From Streptomyces vietnamensis (lineage in GTDB: Bacteria > Actinomycetota > Actinomycetes > Streptomycetales > Streptomycetaceae), in assembly GCF_000830005.1 (NCBI RefSeq), contig NZ_CP010407.1, positions 4,461,001 through 4,525,000 on the forward strand: a stretch of DNA of 64,000 nucleotides, given 5' to 3'. Shown here piece by piece: positions 62,006 through 64,000 of the stretch. Each line of letters begins with the position of its first letter. Within the stretch, counting starts at the first letter, position 1. The position numbers were made by a program, and so were the translations under genes. The notes beneath the pieces are model-generated. The model had not been told where the DNA came from, searched no databases, and worked only from the letters and a program-made list of their open reading frames with translations.

Positions 62006-63646
62006 GTGAACTTCACCCGTTGGAGCGCCCGGCTCCCCGGCACGCAGCGCCGCGCGGCGCGGGGGACCGAAGGCTCCGTGCCCGCCGCCCGCGGTGAGTA
62101 CGGTCAGCAGCTGGAGCAGCCCGACAACGAGGCCGCCGAGGCCGCCGACATCCCTGCCCTGGAGGACTTCTCCGTACGGGAGCTGCTCGGCCGACTCCCC
62201 GGCCTCGTCGCCCTCGTGTACGGCCCGGAGCACCGCATCGCGTACGTGAACGACGCGTACGCCGCCGCGTTCGGCCCGCGCCCCGCCGGCGCCACCGTCG
62301 CCGACACCTGCCCGGAGGCCGAGGAGCTCGGCCTGCTGCCCCTCATGGACCAGGTGCTGCGCAGCGGCAAGCCCCGCACGGTCAAGTCCCGGCGGACCAA
62401 GGACGGCGGCTCGTACACGGTCACGTGCCTGCCCGTCGACAGCCCCCGCCTCGACGGCGGCGGGGTCCTCGTCCACGCCGCCGACGTCACCGACCACGCC
62501 GAGGCCGCCGAGCGGCTCCGCGCCAGCGAGCGCCGGCACCGCGAGACCGCCGTCACCCTCCAGCGCTCCCTGCTCCCGCAGGAGCTGGAGCAGCCCGACG
62601 ACCTGCGGATCGCCGCCACCTACCAGCCCGGCGTCGCGGACGCGGCCGTCGGCGGCGACTGGTACGACGTGATCACCCTCGGCGCCGGCCGCACCGCGCT
62701 CGTCATCGGCGACGTGATGGGCCGGGGCGTCCGCGCCGCCGCCGTCATGGGCCAGCTCCGCACCGCCGTCCGGGCCTACGCGCGCCTGGACCTGCCCCCG
62801 CACGAGGTCCTCCAGCTCCTCGACGGCCTCGCCGCCGAGATCGACGCCAGCCAGATCGCCACCTGTGTGTACGCGATCCACGACCCCAACGAGGGCAAGC
62901 TGGTGTACGCCTCCGCCGGCCACCTCCCGATCCTCGTACGGGACGAGGACGGCACCGTCCGCCGCGCCGAGGACCCGACGGGACCGCCGCTCGGCACCGG
63001 CGGCTGGCTGCACGCCTCGGGTTCCATCGCCCTGCCGCCCGGCTCCACCGCCGTCCTCTACACCGACGGCCTGGTCGAGCGCCGCCGTGAGGACATCGAC
63101 GAGGGCGTCGCGGCCCTGGCCCGCGCCCTCGCCGGCGCCAGCGGCACCCCGCAGGTGGTCTGCGACCGGCTCCTGCGCTCCCTGGGGGTCACCGCCGAGC
63201 ACGACGACGACGTCGCCGTCCTGGTCGTCCAGCACCCCTCCCGCAAGGGCGCGGACGCCGAGCTCTTCCACAACGCCGCCCTGGAACTCCTCGGCGGCGT
63301 GGAGGCCGCCCCCCGCGCGCGTGCCTTCGCGTCCGGAGTCCTCTCCTCCTGGCGCTTCCCGGTGGAGCTGCGCGACCTGGGCGTCCTCGCCACCAGCGAG
63401 CTCGTGGCGAACTCCCTCCAGCACGGCACCCCGCCCATGCGTCTGCGGCTGCGCCGCACCGACCGCCGCCTGATCATCGAGGTCACGGACGGCGACGACC
63501 ACCTGCCGCGCCGCCGCAGGGCGGAAACGGAGGACGAGGCGGGTCGCGGAATCTCGATCATCGCGACGATCGCCTCGTCCTGGGGGAGCCGCCGCACACC
63601 GGGCGGCGGCAAAGCGGTCTGGTGCGAGTTCGCCCTGCCGGACTAG
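62006..63646 (+). CDS. PAS - PP2C (SpoIIE) - HATPase regulatory protein
   Basis: 546 residues from GTG 62006; GTG 61934 is a possible leaderless alternative. Domains: disordered head (1-50), PAS (about 52-165; VALVYGPEHRIAYVNDAYAAAF), a short coiled coil, PP2C phosphatase (about 185-405: VGGDWYDV, IGDVMGRG, DDDVAVLVV) and an anti-sigma-type histidine-kinase-like ATPase (about 420-546: TSELVANSLQHG N-box, GRGISIIATIAS). It thus combines switch phosphatase and sigma-regulating kinase in one chain, sensing through PAS. Targets are anti-sigma-factor antagonists (STAS proteins) not in this window. The 3' end overlaps the convergent MFS gene by 4 bases. Confidence 0.9.
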   Translation: MNFTRWSARLPGTQRRAARGTEGSVPAARGEYGQQLEQPDNEAAEAADIPALEDFSVRELLGRLPGLVALVYGPEHRIAYVNDAYAAAFGPRPAGATVADTCPEAEELGLLPLMDQVLRSGKPRTVKSRRTKDGGSYTVTCLPVDSPRLDGGGVLVHAADVTDHAEAAERLRASERRHRETAVTLQRSLLPQELEQPDDLRIAATYQPGVADAAVGGDWYDVITLGAGRTALVIGDVMGRGVRAAAVMGQLRTAVRAYARLDLPPHEVLQLLDGLAAEIDASQIATCVYAIHDPNEGKLVYASAGHLPILVRDEDGTVRRAEDPTGPPLGTGGWLHASGSIALPPGSTAVLYTDGLVERRREDIDEGVAALARALAGASGTPQVVCDRLLRSLGVTAEHDDDVAVLVVQHPSRKGADAELFHNAALELLGGVEAAPRARAFASGVLSSWRFPVELRDLGVLATSELVANSLQHGTPPMRLRLRRTDRRLIIEVTDGDDHLPRRRRAETEDEAGRGISIIATIASSWGSRRTPGGGKAVWCEFALPD

Positions 63647-64000
63647 GCAGCCGCGGTCTCGCTCTCGCGCACCGGCTCGTGCCGAACGACCACCTTCGAA
63701 GGCTTGAGGGCCAGCGAAGGCTGGTCCTGCTCGGGAGTGAGCCGCTTGCCCAGACGCAGGGCCAGGAACGTGATCCCGAGCGAGAACAGCACGAAGGTCA
63801 CGATGTACGGACCGTGCAGCGCGGCCCCCATGGGCCCGCCCACGGCCGGACCGACGGCCAGCGCCAGCTGCTTCACCAGGGCGAAGGCCGAGTTGTACGA
63901 CCCGACCATCGACTCCGGCGCCAGATCGGCCACCAGCGGCGCCACGGTCGGCGACAGCATCGCCTCACCGAGCCCGAAGAGGGCGTACGTGGAGACGAAG
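63643..64000 (-). CDS. MFS transporter, C-terminal part (gene runs off the window)
   Basis: The last 118 codons of a major-facilitator transporter. The frame is open to base 64000. Seen: FVSTYALFGLGEAMLSPTV, ADLAPESMVGSYNSAFALVKQ and GPAVGGPMG, typical of helix 10-11 loops of the drug-exporter families, a final membrane helix (IVTFVLFSLGITFLAL) and a basic cytoplasmic tail. Substrate unknown. Overlaps the PAS-PP2C gene end by 4 bases (convergent). Confidence 0.9.
   Translation of the reverse strand, partial: FVSTYALFGLGEAMLSPTVAPLVADLAPESMVGSYNSAFALVKQLALAVGPAVGGPMGAALHGPYIVTFVLFSLGITFLALRLGKRLTPEQDQPSLALKPSKVVVRHEPVRESETAAA

Overview
The window is high-GC DNA from the chromosome of a Streptomyces species. 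Three things point to this: codon use with almost every third base G or C, the developmental regulator gene bldC, and a gene order that I recall from the S. coelicolor SCO4079-SCO4121 region (purL, purF-purM, DUF3073 gene, valine dehydrogenase, bldC, hrpA; later trmB, an NsdA-like regulator, an AfsR-like regulator, a sigma factor, atrA, an NADH dehydrogenase and a PP2C phosphatase). That synteny is from memory; no search was run. About 50 protein genes (two of them pseudogenes), six tRNA genes and one riboswitch can be supported.

Layout. 1-7.4 kb: late purine synthesis (purL, purF, purM) with three unrelated small genes between purL and purF. 7.5-11.5 kb: DUF3073 gene, branched-chain amino-acid dehydrogenase, bldC and small genes. 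11.7-18 kb: tRNA-Asp, the HrpA helicase, a DsbA-like/CcdA-like redox pair and a Glu-Asp-Phe tRNA cluster. 18-27.4 kb: a zincin, a lipoprotein, a DEAD-box helicase with a repetitive RGG-like tail, and two paralogous secreted FG-GAP proteins. 27.5-31.2 kb: tRNA-Lys followed by a small accessory island that ends in a second, truncated copy of the tRNA 3' half. The island holds a NUDIX gene, two broken genes that abut head to head, an unknown gene, and a coupled secreted-protein/lipoprotein pair whose first gene has a TTA codon. No integrase is left. 31.2-45.8 kb: alkaline phosphatase, lipid kinase and PAP2, an ECF41-type sigma factor with its own recognisable promoter, rhodanese, initiator tRNA-Met, a TipA-like MerR regulator with a leaderless promoter, a cysteine-synthase-like/MFS pair, a PP2C phosphatase and an M23 peptidase behind a ydaO (c-di-AMP) riboswitch. 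45.8-64 kb: PrsW, trmB, lhgO and a dense regulatory block: NsdA-like regulator, degenerate asparagine-synthase-like protein, SARP-NB-ARC-TPR regulator, a sigma factor fused to a zinc finger, membrane segments and a sugar-binding NPCBM domain, AtrA, NDH-2, a PAS-PP2C-HATPase switch and the end of an MFS gene.

The most unusual items are the tRNA-Lys island remnant, the membrane-linked sigma factor with a built-in NPCBM domain, the asparagine-synthase-like protein without its catalytic motifs and with its ribosome site inside a hairpin, and a promoter-like patch with two palindromes and a nine-codon ORF between convergent genes downstream of bldC.
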